Shown: positions 24,983-33,882, numbered from the stretch's first letter. The stretch is 36,550 bases of DNA from Methylomicrobium sp035916875 (GCF_035916875.1 NZ_JAXUHN010000039.1:1-36550); one strand, 5' to 3'. Program-made: numbers and translations. Notes: generated by a model from the letters alone, not told the origin.

Positions 24983-25597
24983 TCAAGTTGGAAGATGGCA
25001 GGCTTCGCATAGGCGTGCCAGTTCCAGAGGGGTAGTTGTGCCGGTTTTTTTTAAGATCCGTGCGCGGTGAATTTCGACCGTTCGGTGACTGATGCCTAGT
25101 TTCCGGGCGATTTCCTTATTGGAATGGCCCGCCACAACCAAAGACATGATTTCCATTTCGCGGGAAGTAAGACCGTATTGGCTCATACAGAGCGCTTGTT
25201 CCGCCTGAGGCTGTTCAGGTATCTGAGTTTCATGTTGCAGCACTTCCTGTATCCGTTCAATCAACAGGTTGCTTGGAACCGGCTTCGTCAGAAAATCGAC
25301 CGCTCCAGCTTTGATTGCGCGGACCGTCATGGGTATATCACCATAAGCGGTGAGGAAAATAATCGGCAAGTGTATCTTGCGGCGGATGAGTTCAGCTTGC
25401 AATTCGTGACCCTTCAAGCCCGGCATGTTGACGTCGAGTAGCAGGCAGCCAGGCTTGCCCGGGCAATAGTTTTGAAGAAAGTCCTCGGCGCTCTCGAAAG
25501 TCTGGCAAGCAAAACCTGCGGTTTCCATAACCAGCCCAAGACTATGGCGTATCACATGCTCGTCATCGACAATAAAAACACAGAATTGAGAGGTCAT
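24983..25597 (-). CDS. FixJ/NarL-type response regulator
   Basis: This is a 204-residue two-domain regulator. The receiver domain (1-122) has the acidic pair DD (11-12), phospho-acceptor Asp55 in CLLLDVNMPG, Thr83 in FLTAYGD and Lys105 in DFLTKPV. The output domain (138-204) is a LuxR-type HTH: YGLTSREMEIMSLVVAGHSN, then KEIARKLGISHRTVEIHRAR. This matches FixJ, where phosphorylation releases the DNA-binding domain. Its ATG overlaps the kinase stop by 4 bases (ATGA), so the two are translationally coupled and almost surely cognate. Target genes are unknown. Confidence 0.93.
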   Translation of the reverse strand: MTSQFCVFIVDDEHVIRHSLGLVMETAGFACQTFESAEDFLQNYCPGKPGCLLLDVNMPGLKGHELQAELIRRKIHLPIIFLTAYGDIPMTVRAIKAGAVDFLTKPVPSNLLIERIQEVLQHETQIPEQPQAEQALCMSQYGLTSREMEIMSLVVAGHSNKEIARKLGISHRTVEIHRARILKKTGTTTPLELARLCEACHLPT

Positions 25598-28500
25598 ATC
25601 TCGAAAGGCAAGGTAAAGTGGACACTGATACCGTTGTCTGTGTTTTGCTCAGCCCAAATTGTTCCTCCGTGAGCTTCGATCAAGGCGCGACTGATAGCAA
25701 GGCCCATGCCTAAACCGTTGGATTTGGTCGTATAGAAGGGTTGGAACATGTTTTTCACGGTGGCGCTGTCCGTCACACACTTTCCGCTGTCGCACACCGT
25801 CACCTGTGCCATGGCCGGAGTGTCATCGGTGGCGCGTGTTGTTATGGTGATCAATCCGGCGCTTATCCCACTTTCCCGCATGGACTCCAGCCCGTTGCGC
25901 AACAAGTTGACCAATACCTTTTCGATTTGCAAACTATTGGCCCTAACCGGCGGCAAGTCCACGGCGAGATCCAGTTCTACGTTAAAAGCCCCTAAATGCC
26001 CGTCCACCTTGACTAGCTCGAGCGCTTCATGGACCAAATGATTGATATCTATCGACTCGCTGGGAGTCTCGTCTTTATGCAATATCGTCATTAATTGCCT
26101 TATAACGCCCCCGGCACGCTGTGCTTGTTGGGCGCAAATTTCCACAAGAGGCGTGAGTTTTTCCGGATTTTGGCTACCGGTCTGCAGCATATGTAATGCC
26201 ACTTCGGCATAAGAGGAGATCGCGGCAAGTGGTTGATGCAATTCGTGCGCTATGGCTGCCGCCGTCTGGGTGACCACATATAAGCGGAACGATTGCTCCA
26301 TCTTATCGCGCCGCTCTCTCATTTCCTTTTGCTTCTTGTAGTCGGTAATGTCTAAGTTTATTCCCAGCATACGATAAGGATGGTTATTTTTATCACGCAA
26401 CAATCCGCCACGAGAGTGAATCCAGCGGTACAAGCCATCCTTGTGACGCAGGCGGAACTCCAACTCGAAGTTCGGCAGAAGACCGGCGATATAGTTTTCA
26501 GTGGCCGCCAATACCGATGCCCGGTCGTCGGGATGCAAACGGCACTCCCATTCTTCCCAACGGTTGAGCAATTCGTTATCGCCAAAGCCGATTTGCCGCT
26601 TCCATTCAGGCGATAGGTATATTGTGCTCGTATTCAGATCCCAGTCCCAATAACCCGCTTTCACCTCTTCGACGACAAGAGCGAGACGCGTCTGGACAGT
26701 GTGCAATTCTTCCTCGGCTGTTCGCCGCGCGGTGATATCCTCGCAGGAAATGATAATGCCACCGATCTTCCCTTCCTGATTTGTCCAGGGATAAGCCGCC
26801 CAACGCAACCAATGCCGGCTTCCGTCGGCTTGGATCCATAAGTCGTCATCGTTTTTCAGAAACTCCCCGGCTTGTGCTTTAACGTGAATCTCTCTCCACT
26901 CGGCGGAGATATCCGGATTAACCAAATAATGGTTACGACCCGTCAGATCATCGTACCCCCGCCCAAACTCTTCGATCCAGCGTCGGCTCGTGACCAGATA
27001 GTTCATTTCACGGTCGAACATCGCAATGCTGAGAGGTGCCTGCTCGATGAAAGTCCGAAGCTGAGTTTGGCTCTTCGTTAACGATTCTTCGACTCGTTTC
27101 AGCTCCGTGATGTCCAGGAAAGCACCGACCGCACCGCGTGGAAATCCCTCTTCATTGAATAAAGGCGATGCGTTGCTGAGCACCCTGATGACCTGACCGT
27201 CCGGACGGGTAATGTCGAGGATCTGGTTGGTTACTACTTCATTGCTGATAGCGCGCTGCATCGGCAGTTCCTCGATTGTCAGCTCGCGTCCGTTCAGCAT
27301 TACACAAATGGTGGCCGGGGGGGTACCTTCCAAAGAAAGCTCGCTACCCGGCGGTAAGCCGAGCATCTGTTCAATAGCCGGATTTCCACGGATATGGCAG
27401 CACTTACTGTCATCAGTGATGGCTAGACCGATGGGCACGGTATCGAAAATAACTTGCATTTCCTCTATCCGGCGCTGCAAATGCCGGTTCAAGAAAGTAA
27501 TTTGCTGCTCTGCCTGTTTTCTTTCCTCGATATCGATGATATGCGCGACGATGCCCTTAACAGTCCCTGTTGAATCCCGATCCGGAATATAGCTCGCATG
27601 CACCCAGCGGGGTTTGCCGGTTCCATAAGGAATCACCTGATCGAAACTTACCCGCTCTCCTGCACGCGCTCGTTCAAGATAAGGTCGAACGATATTCCAT
27701 GCCTTTTCGCCGATAATTTCCCGCGCTTCGTGCCCAAGTATGCATTCCGGAGTCATGCAGAACCAGTTTAGGCAAGCCGCATTGATACGCAAATAGCGGA
27801 AATTGGTATCCAAATAAGAAATCAGCGCCGGCGTCGCATCCATTATCAGCCGCAATTCGCTCTCCCGTTCTTGCAAGGCCTGTTCGGCACGTTTACGCGC
27901 TGTAATGTCGCGGCTCACCGTGGCGAGGCCGGCCAAGTCTCCGTTATAATCCTTAATATAAAAAACGTTGTAGATCATCCAGATGGCTGCGCCGGTTTGG
28001 AAATGGCGGAAGCGGATTTCGACTTCGGCAATACCTTCGCGGAAGACGCGTGGGAAAAACTCTTCGGTGATGAAGCGCTGGTCTTCGGGAAAGAAAAATT
28101 CCTGGACCGGAACCTGTAAAGCCTCTTTCAAGCTACCCAAGCCTACAATCCGCATGCCAGCCGCGTTAACGTAAAACGGAAGTAAGTTCATGTCGCACAT
28201 GCCAATGAACTCCTTGCTATTATCGGCTAGAGAGATAAATTTTTGCCGTTCCAATTCGGCCTTTTTTTCCCGAGTAATATCTTGGATATAGCCGTGCCAG
28301 AGAGTGCTGCCGTCAGCTTCGCGTAGCGGCATCGAGCGCCCCTCGATCCATATTTCGCCCTTCGTCGGATGGTCGTAGCGGAAACAGTCTTGCCAGGGTT
28401 GCATAGTGCGAGCGGACTCGGCTATCGCTTCATTGATATGGCCGATATCTCTGGGATGGATGCGCGCAAAGATTGGACTAAAATCTTCGGCTACAGTATC

Positions 28501-29778
28501 GTGTCTGAGCCCGTACACGGATTCGAAAACCGGACTGGCATACGGCATGCAGGCGGTACCGTCCGGGCGCAACCGGAAGGAACAAATTACCCCAGGCACT
28601 GTTTCTGCAACCTTGGACAACTGATCCTGCAACTTAAGCTGCTCCTTTAAAGCACTATCTGCGCGCATGCGCTCCGTAGCATCGCGCAGGATAGCGGTAA
28701 ACGATTTCTCGCCATTTATCTCGTACTGGGAAATGGCCGCCTCGATAGGGAACTCCTCACCATCGGCGCGCAGGCCTTTCACAGCAGCCAGTTCGCCCAT
28801 TTTACGGCTTGTGGTGCCGGTACGCACGAAATCGCGAATATGTGCGGCATGGGCGGGACGAAACCGCTCGGGTATAAAACGCTCGAGAGCCCCCCCAACC
28901 GCTTCATCCGCCGTACAACCGAACATTCTTTCCGCCGCGGCGTTGAATAGCAAAATACGTTGATCTGCGTCGATAGTAATCATTGCATCCAAAGCCGACT
29001 CGACAATTCCGACATAACGTTGCCGGCTTTCCCGCAGTGCCTGTTCGTTGCGCTTGTAACTGGTGATATCTTGCGTGGTACCGAAGCCACCAAGCAGGTT
29101 TCCTTTTTTATTGAACTCCAATACGGCTTTCTCGCGCACCCATTTCACTTTGCCTTCCACGATCAAACGGTATTCGATTTCGTAAGGCTCGCCACGCCGA
29201 CCCGCTTGCCAATTGAGATTGACAAATTCCCGGTCATCCGGATGCACGCGAGAGAGAAAAGACTCAAAACTGAGTCGTGTCCCCCTGGGAAGGCCGAAAA
29301 TACGATAATTCTCATTGGACCAACGCAATTCATTTCTTTGCACACTCAAACGCCAGCTACCGATTTTTCCGACTGTTTGTGCATAATCCAAATCTTGCCG
29401 GCTTTCCCATAACGCAGCAGTGGATTTCCGATGGAAGCTAGTCGTTGCGATAATGCCTACAGACATAAAGCAAAAACCTGCATTTAAAATCAATACGTTG
29501 TAAGTCTCTATCCCGGCCGGAAATAAAATAAGCACATTAACGGCGATCAAGGATAAGATCATCGCGAAGATCCCAGGATTCTGTCCAAGCCAGAAAGAGG
29601 TCTGGATAATCGCGAAAAAAAATAACAAGAATGCTGCACGCTCCCCGATCGGTGGAATATAAAGTGTCGCTATAGCGGCGATAGCGACCGTCAGCATCGC
29701 CAATCCGTGGCGCAACAAACAAGGCTGTGCTTCCAAATAAAGGATAATCGATTGAGTATTGAATCGTGTTAGGTTCAT
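25594..29778 (-). CDS. Membrane-anchored multi-PAS sensor histidine kinase (FixL-like)
   Basis: This is a 1394-residue kinase. Four helices (about 21-41, 48-65, 69-86, 93-115) form a KdpD/DUF4118-like membrane module with almost no periplasmic loop. Eight PAS/PAC units follow, around 131-247, 252-376, 381-508, 510-632, 638-757, 770-898, 903-1023 and 1025-1150. The dimerisation domain has phospho-acceptor His1178 in AIAHELHQPLAAISSYAEVA, as in FixL. The ATPase domain (1250-1394) keeps NLLRNGLESM (N box) and GLGMGLAIS. Its G1 box reads DSGKC (1330-1334), with Cys replacing the usual second Gly. PAS2 has a PERFRPAHAAHI sequence common in PAS kinases but not the full heme core. Ligands are unknown. 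It is coupled to the FixJ-type gene downstream. Confidence 0.93.
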   Translation of the reverse strand: MNLTRFNTQSIILYLEAQPCLLRHGLAMLTVAIAAIATLYIPPIGERAAFLLFFFAIIQTSFWLGQNPGIFAMILSLIAVNVLILFPAGIETYNVLILNAGFCFMSVGIIATTSFHRKSTAALWESRQDLDYAQTVGKIGSWRLSVQRNELRWSNENYRIFGLPRGTRLSFESFLSRVHPDDREFVNLNWQAGRRGEPYEIEYRLIVEGKVKWVREKAVLEFNKKGNLLGGFGTTQDITSYKRNEQALRESRQRYVGIVESALDAMITIDADQRILLFNAAAERMFGCTADEAVGGALERFIPERFRPAHAAHIRDFVRTGTTSRKMGELAAVKGLRADGEEFPIEAAISQYEINGEKSFTAILRDATERMRADSALKEQLKLQDQLSKVAETVPGVICSFRLRPDGTACMPYASPVFESVYGLRHDTVAEDFSPIFARIHPRDIGHINEAIAESARTMQPWQDCFRYDHPTKGEIWIEGRSMPLREADGSTLWHGYIQDITREKKAELERQKFISLADNSKEFIGMCDMNLLPFYVNAAGMRIVGLGSLKEALQVPVQEFFFPEDQRFITEEFFPRVFREGIAEVEIRFRHFQTGAAIWMIYNVFYIKDYNGDLAGLATVSRDITARKRAEQALQERESELRLIMDATPALISYLDTNFRYLRINAACLNWFCMTPECILGHEAREIIGEKAWNIVRPYLERARAGERVSFDQVIPYGTGKPRWVHASYIPDRDSTGTVKGIVAHIIDIEERKQAEQQITFLNRHLQRRIEEMQVIFDTVPIGLAITDDSKCCHIRGNPAIEQMLGLPPGSELSLEGTPPATICVMLNGRELTIEELPMQRAISNEVVTNQILDITRPDGQVIRVLSNASPLFNEEGFPRGAVGAFLDITELKRVEESLTKSQTQLRTFIEQAPLSIAMFDREMNYLVTSRRWIEEFGRGYDDLTGRNHYLVNPDISAEWREIHVKAQAGEFLKNDDDLWIQADGSRHWLRWAAYPWTNQEGKIGGIIISCEDITARRTAEEELHTVQTRLALVVEEVKAGYWDWDLNTSTIYLSPEWKRQIGFGDNELLNRWEEWECRLHPDDRASVLAATENYIAGLLPNFELEFRLRHKDGLYRWIHSRGGLLRDKNNHPYRMLGINLDITDYKKQKEMRERRDKMEQSFRLYVVTQTAAAIAHELHQPLAAISSYAEVALHMLQTGSQNPEKLTPLVEICAQQAQRAGGVIRQLMTILHKDETPSESIDINHLVHEALELVKVDGHLGAFNVELDLAVDLPPVRANSLQIEKVLVNLLRNGLESMRESGISAGLITITTRATDDTPAMAQVTVCDSGKCVTDSATVKNMFQPFYTTKSNGLGMGLAISRALIEAHGGTIWAEQNTDNGISVHFTLPFEI

Positions 29779-30209
29779 CCGGTATTGCCGTTATTGCTCA
29801 TTTCGAAACGGGAGGTAAGGTTTGCCAAACACTGGACTTGGGTTGCGCTATTAACCCTTTCGCGACTTATTTTGTTATAGCGCAAGGGTGAACCCAAGCC
29901 ACAGAATAACGATGATCCGTAATAACATGCATGGACCTACCAATTGCTCACGAAGTTTAAGAAATTTCCCCATCAACTATATCGTATTCGATTTAGAGAT
30001 GACGATTTTTTGTCCTGTCTCGGCTGGCACAAACATTTCGCAACCATAATGATTGGTCTGTTTGAGTAAGTAGTTACCCTTATTCCAGCTCTGAATGTTT
30101 TGTGTTACAAAATAAATGCTTAGTCCATAACTTTATAATATTTATTTTTTTCCCTTTAGCCTTTGGTGCGGATTCTTTCGCTCGTCATCTGCATTTATCG
30201 GAGTAACTT
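29779..30209. promoter_or_regulatory. Divergent control region between the kinase and the Crp-type gene, with nested inverted repeats
   Basis: cttgggttgcgctat (29837-29851) is complementary to atagcgc (29877-29883) plus aacccaag (29891-29898), split by aagggtg. A competing hairpin gggttgcgctattaaccc (29840-29856) uses the same bases. This lies 60-120 bases before the kinase start and could be in its mRNA leader. On the other side TATAAT (30134-30139) precedes the Crp-type gene by 70 bases as a likely -10, without a good -35. No FNR-type TTGAT-N4-ATCAA site was seen. Confidence 0.45.
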
Positions 30210-30983
30210 ATGACCGGGATACAAAATCTTCGAATAAATTATCTCCTCGACGCCCTACCCGGAGATGTTTACGAACGTCTTTTTCGCCATCTGGAACAGG
30301 TCCAGATGACATTCGGCGAAGTCCTTTACGAGCCGGGGGAAAAGTCTCGTTACGCTTATTTTCCTACGAGTTGTACCGTATCGCTGTTTCATGACATGGA
30401 GAATGGAGCGTCGTCCGAAATCGCTGTGGTCGGCAACGAGGGTATGGTCAATATCGATCTCTTCATGGGCGGTGGCACCATGCCGAATCGAGCCATCGTG
30501 CTGACCACGGGCTATGTCTATCGTCTGAGTAGGCAACTGTTCTTGCAAGAATTCTATCGTTACGGAGCATTAAATCATTTATTGCTACGCTATACACAAG
30601 TGCTGATTACCCAGATGGCGCAAACAACGGTTTGCAATCGCCATCATTCGGTGGAACAGCAACTCTGTCGCAGGTTGCTGCAAAGTCTTGACCGGCTTTC
30701 TTCGAATGAGTTGACCATGGCCCAGGCATTGATAGCCAAGTTGTTGGGCGTGCGCCGCGAAGTCGTCACCGAGGCTGCCGAAACATTACAGCGAGCGGGT
30801 TTGATTGAATACGGCCGCGGCCGTATCACGGTGCTGGACCGGCTGGGATTGAAAGCGAGGGCCTGCGAATGCTACCAAATAGCCAAAACGGTATCCGATC
30901 GCCTTTTTATCTCTTCTCGGCGTGGACTGTTAACCTCCCGACCGGAGGTTTCACTTTATCCACTGCATACGTTACAGCATTGA
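30210..30983 (+). CDS. Crp/Fnr-family transcriptional regulator
   Basis: This is a 257-residue regulator. Residues about 12-130 form a cyclic-nucleotide-binding-type beta roll (LEQVQMTFGEVLYEPGEKSR, YAYFPTSCTVSLFHD, IAVVGNEGMVNIDLFMGGGT). A dimer helix follows with LITQMAQTTVCNRHHSVEQQ. The C-terminal winged HTH has MAQALIAKLLGVRREVVTEA and LIEYGRGRITVLDR. The phosphate-binding R-S/T-A-S signature of CRP is absent. There is no N-terminal cysteine cluster like FNR's, so neither cAMP nor [4Fe-4S] sensing is supported and the ligand is unknown. GGAG precedes ATG 30210. It is divergent from the kinase operon and upstream of a diguanylate cyclase. Confidence 0.9.
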   Translation: MTGIQNLRINYLLDALPGDVYERLFRHLEQVQMTFGEVLYEPGEKSRYAYFPTSCTVSLFHDMENGASSEIAVVGNEGMVNIDLFMGGGTMPNRAIVLTTGYVYRLSRQLFLQEFYRYGALNHLLLRYTQVLITQMAQTTVCNRHHSVEQQLCRRLLQSLDRLSSNELTMAQALIAKLLGVRREVVTEAAETLQRAGLIEYGRGRITVLDRLGLKARACECYQIAKTVSDRLFISSRRGLLTSRPEVSLYPLHTLQH

Positions 30984-31025
30984 GCGCGTCCGCCTTTCCA
31001 TATCCAACAGTTTAAAAGAAATTGG

Positions 31026-31045
31026 GTCTGGTAAAAAAACCAGAC
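31026..31045 (+). other. Small hairpin in the leader of the diguanylate cyclase gene
   Basis: GTCTGGT (31026-31032) and ACCAGAC (31039-31045) are exact inverted copies around six A residues. It lies between the Crp-type gene and the GGDEF gene, with no T-run, so it is an mRNA structure or operator candidate. Confidence 0.4.
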
Positions 31046-31076
31046 GCATCGAACCAACACCTGAGGAGAACTTCTC

Positions 31077-31871
31077 ATGGAGAAAATGAACTTATTCGGC
31101 ATGCCTCAAACGGCCATGACAACTCCTATTAGCATTCAGCCCCTTTATGCTCGCGCACAAGAGGTCTCAGGGAATCCAGTCTATTGTCAACTACAGCATC
31201 CCATTTTGGAGATGACGGAACTCAATCGAGCACTCGCAGCGAGTCAACAGCAGTTGAAAGCGGCACAAGAACAGATTGAAACGCTTGCGAAATCCAATGC
31301 CTGTCTCAGACGGAGATCGATACAGCTAGCGAAAAAGTGTGCGCAAGCGCGTCACTTCGCGTATCACGATCAGCTTACCGGGCTGCCCAATCGCAACTTG
31401 CTGATGGACCGGCTTAAACAGGCGATGGTTCAGTCCGCTCGCCAACATAAACAGGTGGCGCTGCTGTTCATCGATCTCGACGGTTTCAAAAGCGTCAATG
31501 ACAGGCTCGGTCATGCGGCGGGAGACAAACTTTTACAGCAGGTAGCGGTGCGATTAACCGCCAGCATCCGCTTTGGTGATACAGCTTGCCGCTATGGCGG
31601 CGATGAATTTGTGATCCTGCTACCTGAAATCAATGGACACGAAAGTGCTGAAGTGGTGACAGAGAAAATTCGTGTCCACTTGGCCGCGTCTTATGTGGTG
31701 GAAAGCAATGTCGTAGCGATAACTGCAAGTATTGGCGTGGCGGTCTATCAGACCGGAGGACAAAATTGTAATGATTTGATCAAACAAGCCGATATGGCCA
31801 TGTATCACGACAAGGCGAACAGTAACCTTCCCACCGCGTCTCCTCAACCTTCGAATCACCACAAGGATTAA
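31077..31871 (+). CDS. Diguanylate cyclase (GGDEF domain)
   Basis: This is a 264-residue soluble protein. A predicted coiled coil occupies about residues 45-90 (ALAASQQQLKAAQEQIETLA) and would drive dimerisation. The GGDEF domain (92-255) starts HDQLTGLPNRNLLMDRLKQA, has LLFIDLDGFKSVNDRLGHAA, and an active-site RYGGDEFV with GGDEF at 174-178. The inhibitory I-site RxxD is intact (R165-D168, five residues before GGDEF), so product feedback is expected. It makes c-di-GMP from two GTP. It has no sensory domain. GAGGAG precedes ATG 31077. It lies 93 bases after the Crp-type gene on the same strand and may be co-regulated with it. Confidence 0.94.
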   Translation: MEKMNLFGMPQTAMTTPISIQPLYARAQEVSGNPVYCQLQHPILEMTELNRALAASQQQLKAAQEQIETLAKSNACLRRRSIQLAKKCAQARHFAYHDQLTGLPNRNLLMDRLKQAMVQSARQHKQVALLFIDLDGFKSVNDRLGHAAGDKLLQQVAVRLTASIRFGDTACRYGGDEFVILLPEINGHESAEVVTEKIRVHLAASYVVESNVVAITASIGVAVYQTGGQNCNDLIKQADMAMYHDKANSNLPTASPQPSNHHKD

Positions 31872-32324
31872 CTCACCTCAATGGCGCCCGTGCGGGCATC
31901 GAAACCATTGATAAAATAGGCCGGTACTTCATTGTAAGCGAATGGCAGGCAGCCTCCTTATTATGCAGTTACATGGGCTCGGCTTTGTTGCAAAAATCAG
32001 CCTAGTCGTGCACTGTTTGAAGAGGAAATAGCCTCTCAGATTGCCAAACGGCGTTCAATATTCGCCAGTAAAGAGCGCCGAAACTTGCCATCAATCAGAG
32101 CGATCCAGTAATCAGTCCGTTTGGGGCATATCGCCATCCGTGGCAATCGCTATGCCATGGAACGACTGGAAGCGGCCAGGAAGTTATCCCGCAAGCCGTA
32201 ATGGAGCGAAAACGCTTGCTTTTATGTCATCAATCGGCCAATGCATTTCATCTTTTTCAAGATCGAACGGCGTCACCCATAAGTGGCAATTTTATAACGC
32301 GCAAGGGAATCGCGGCTCCGGCCG
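31872..32324. other. Gene-free stretch, possibly degraded mobile DNA
   Basis: No convincing gene on either strand. ggctttgttgcaaaaatc at about 31980-31997 resembles the outer end of some IS5-group elements (ggctttgttg...). No matching inverted end or transposase motif was found, so only a remnant is possible. Confidence 0.3.
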
Positions 32325-32546
32325 CTAGCGCTTCCTGCTTGCAAAAAGCAGGAGCCCGCCGCCAGCCACAACTGCTGCCACACCAGCCCAGACCGGTATA
32401 TTGACGGTCTGCGTGTCTTTTATTGTCAGCTCAAAAGGGCCAAACTTGGCTTCCTGGGTTTCCCGAGTATAGCTAAAACGACCATACACCAGCCCCACCA
32501 GTCCGGCTAAGATCAACACGATTGCCACGATTTTAACTGTGCCCAT
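32325..32546 (-). CDS. Small two-TM membrane protein of unknown function
   Basis: This 73-residue protein has two membrane helices (about 5-22 and 51-68) and ends in a basic RKR. The loop between them, RFSYTRETQEAKFGPFELTI followed by KDTQTVNIP, recurs in short uncharacterised membrane proteins of many Proteobacteria. The N-out or N-in topology is undetermined. AGGAGAGAC precedes ATG 32546. It is at the downstream end of a same-strand run of small stress-type genes. Confidence 0.75.
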   Translation of the reverse strand: MGTVKIVAIVLILAGLVGLVYGRFSYTRETQEAKFGPFELTIKDTQTVNIPVWAGVAAVVAGGGLLLFASRKR

Positions 32547-32729
32547 TTTGTCTCTCCTATCAATAATACCCTTGAGTCAGGCCCCGCGCGGCTCGCCCAA
32601 GAGTCCCCCGCATAAACCAGGAATCCTAAACGTGTCGAAGCGCAACACTGATCGCTGCCGCCTCGTTGCATAAAACCATTCAGGCGCGAAATGGCTCCGC
32701 CGGGGTTACCTTAGCACTTTGCTGTGCCG

Positions 32730-32879
32730 CTACAGGACACGTCGGCCTTGTATAACACGCAATAGGATCACGACTACCGCGATAACCAATAGAATGTGAA
32801 TGAATCCGCCCAGCGCATAGGGAGAGACTAAACCCAGAAGCCAGAGAATAATTAATACGATAGCTAACGTTTCAAGCAT
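32730..32879 (-). CDS. lmo0937-family small membrane protein (DUF5670-like)
   Basis: This is a 49-residue protein beginning MLETLAIVLIILWLLGLVSP, followed by YALGGFIHILLVIAVVVILL and ending RVIQGRRVL. The two hydrophobic helices joined by a Y-A-L-G-G-F-I-H-x-L-L turn match the lmo0937 family closely. GGAGAGG lies just before ATG 32879. Family members are often found beside CsbD and other general-stress genes, as here. Function is unknown. Confidence 0.9.
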   Translation of the reverse strand: MLETLAIVLIILWLLGLVSPYALGGFIHILLVIAVVVILLRVIQGRRVL

Positions 32880-33066
32880 GTGCGCCTCTCCGTAAAAATC
32901 CGTCAATTGACGGCGTTATGAACCCCGGATAAGAACATGAGGCAGTCGCCTATGAAACAGTTAGCTTCGTGCTCATCTCCTGTAAAAATGATTTTTGCGT
33001 ACATTTCGTTTCCGCGATGCAACTCACCTCCTCCGGATTCGCCTGCACAACTCGGTAATACACGTT

Positions 33067-33255
33067 TTAGTCGTCTTTCTCAATGGCATTCTTTATATCC
33101 TCCTTGAGATTACCCAAGACCGCCTGGACCTTGCCTACGTTCTTTTGAACATTTCCTTCTACCTCCATCGCTTCGTCGTCCAGCAACACGCCGGCGGCTT
33201 CTTTCACTTTACCTTTGACTTCCTCGATTCGGCCTTTAATTTGATCTTTGTTCAT
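33067..33255 (-). CDS. CsbD-family stress protein
   Basis: This 62-residue hydrophilic, helical protein begins MNKDQIKGRIEEVKGKVKEA. It carries the CsbD repeat pattern (G-K-V-K-E-A-x-G, then EVEGNVQKNVGKVQAVLGNL). CsbD was defined as a SigB-dependent protein in Bacillus; in Gammaproteobacteria the family (for example YjbJ) is induced by stationary phase and osmotic stress. The biochemical role is unknown. The ribosome site AGGAG is about 7 bases upstream. Confidence 0.95.
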   Translation of the reverse strand: MNKDQIKGRIEEVKGKVKEAAGVLLDDEAMEVEGNVQKNVGKVQAVLGNLKEDIKNAIEKDD

Positions 33256-33336
33256 GAATTTCTCCTGAGAATTAGTTTAACCTGACCCTACAACCATGAC
33301 CATAGTGTGGAATGACACCCTCTTGGCCCTATCGGA

Positions 33337-33882
33337 TCAACAAAGCACTACAAGTAAAATCAGGCCAGGGATAATCCCTAGAATCAGGCCGACCACGATG
33401 GCAATAATCTCACCTGTAGAATAACTGCAACTTACATTACCGGCGCTTGCCCGGACAGGACTGTCATTATCAAGACCCGCTAACATCATGCCGGAAAATT
33501 CATCTGCGACTTGGGCTTGAGAGGATGCCACGAGTATGCGTGAGCGTGCATCACTAAGACGTGTTTCGGCCGAACGTAAATCATCGCTGAATGGCATTAT
33601 ATTACGCGCATTCTTGAGAGCCTCGATGGCTTCGTCTGTAGGGGTAAGCGCCATTTCGCGCGCACGACTCAGTGTGTCAGCAGCGGTAATTTCTTTCTTC
33701 AGTTGATTGAGTTCTTGATATTGTTCGGAACCAGATGAACAGGAAGAATTAATCAATTCCGTCGAACCTGCTGAAGGCCAAATATTGGCGTTTGCCGTTT
33801 GCGGCATTGAAGCAATGAAGATCGATGTGAACACCGAAATAATCAACATTTTTAAGGAGTATTTATTTTTATTGATAGGCAT
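33337..33882 (-). CDS. Secreted protein with C-terminal membrane helix, unknown function
   Basis: This is a 181-residue protein. ATG 33882 is chosen over a TTG at 33948 because AGGAGAAAGG lies directly upstream. A signal peptide (LKMLIISVFTSIFIASMPQT, cut near ANA-N) leads into a Ser-rich stretch with an SSCSSGS pair of Cys. A helical region with acidic/Arg periodicity follows (LKKEITAADTLSRAREMALT, SAETRLSDARSRIL). The protein ends in a hydrophobic helix IIAIVVGLILGIIPGLILLV and a terminal VLC. No family is recognised. It is the most upstream secure member of the small stress-type gene run. Confidence 0.7.
   Translation of the reverse strand: MPINKNKYSLKMLIISVFTSIFIASMPQTANANIWPSAGSTELINSSCSSGSEQYQELNQLKKEITAADTLSRAREMALTPTDEAIEALKNARNIMPFSDDLRSAETRLSDARSRILVASSQAQVADEFSGMMLAGLDNDSPVRASAGNVSCSYSTGEIIAIVVGLILGIIPGLILLVVLC

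Noticed and set aside
30025..30041. TGGCAC-N-TTTCGC resembling a sigma54 promoter upstream of the Crp-type gene
   Set aside because: The GC of the -12 element is two bases out of the required spacing.
31980..31997. IS5-like end sequence ggctttgttgcaaaaatc
   Set aside because: No matching inverted end, target duplication or transposase fragment could be identified in the following sequence.
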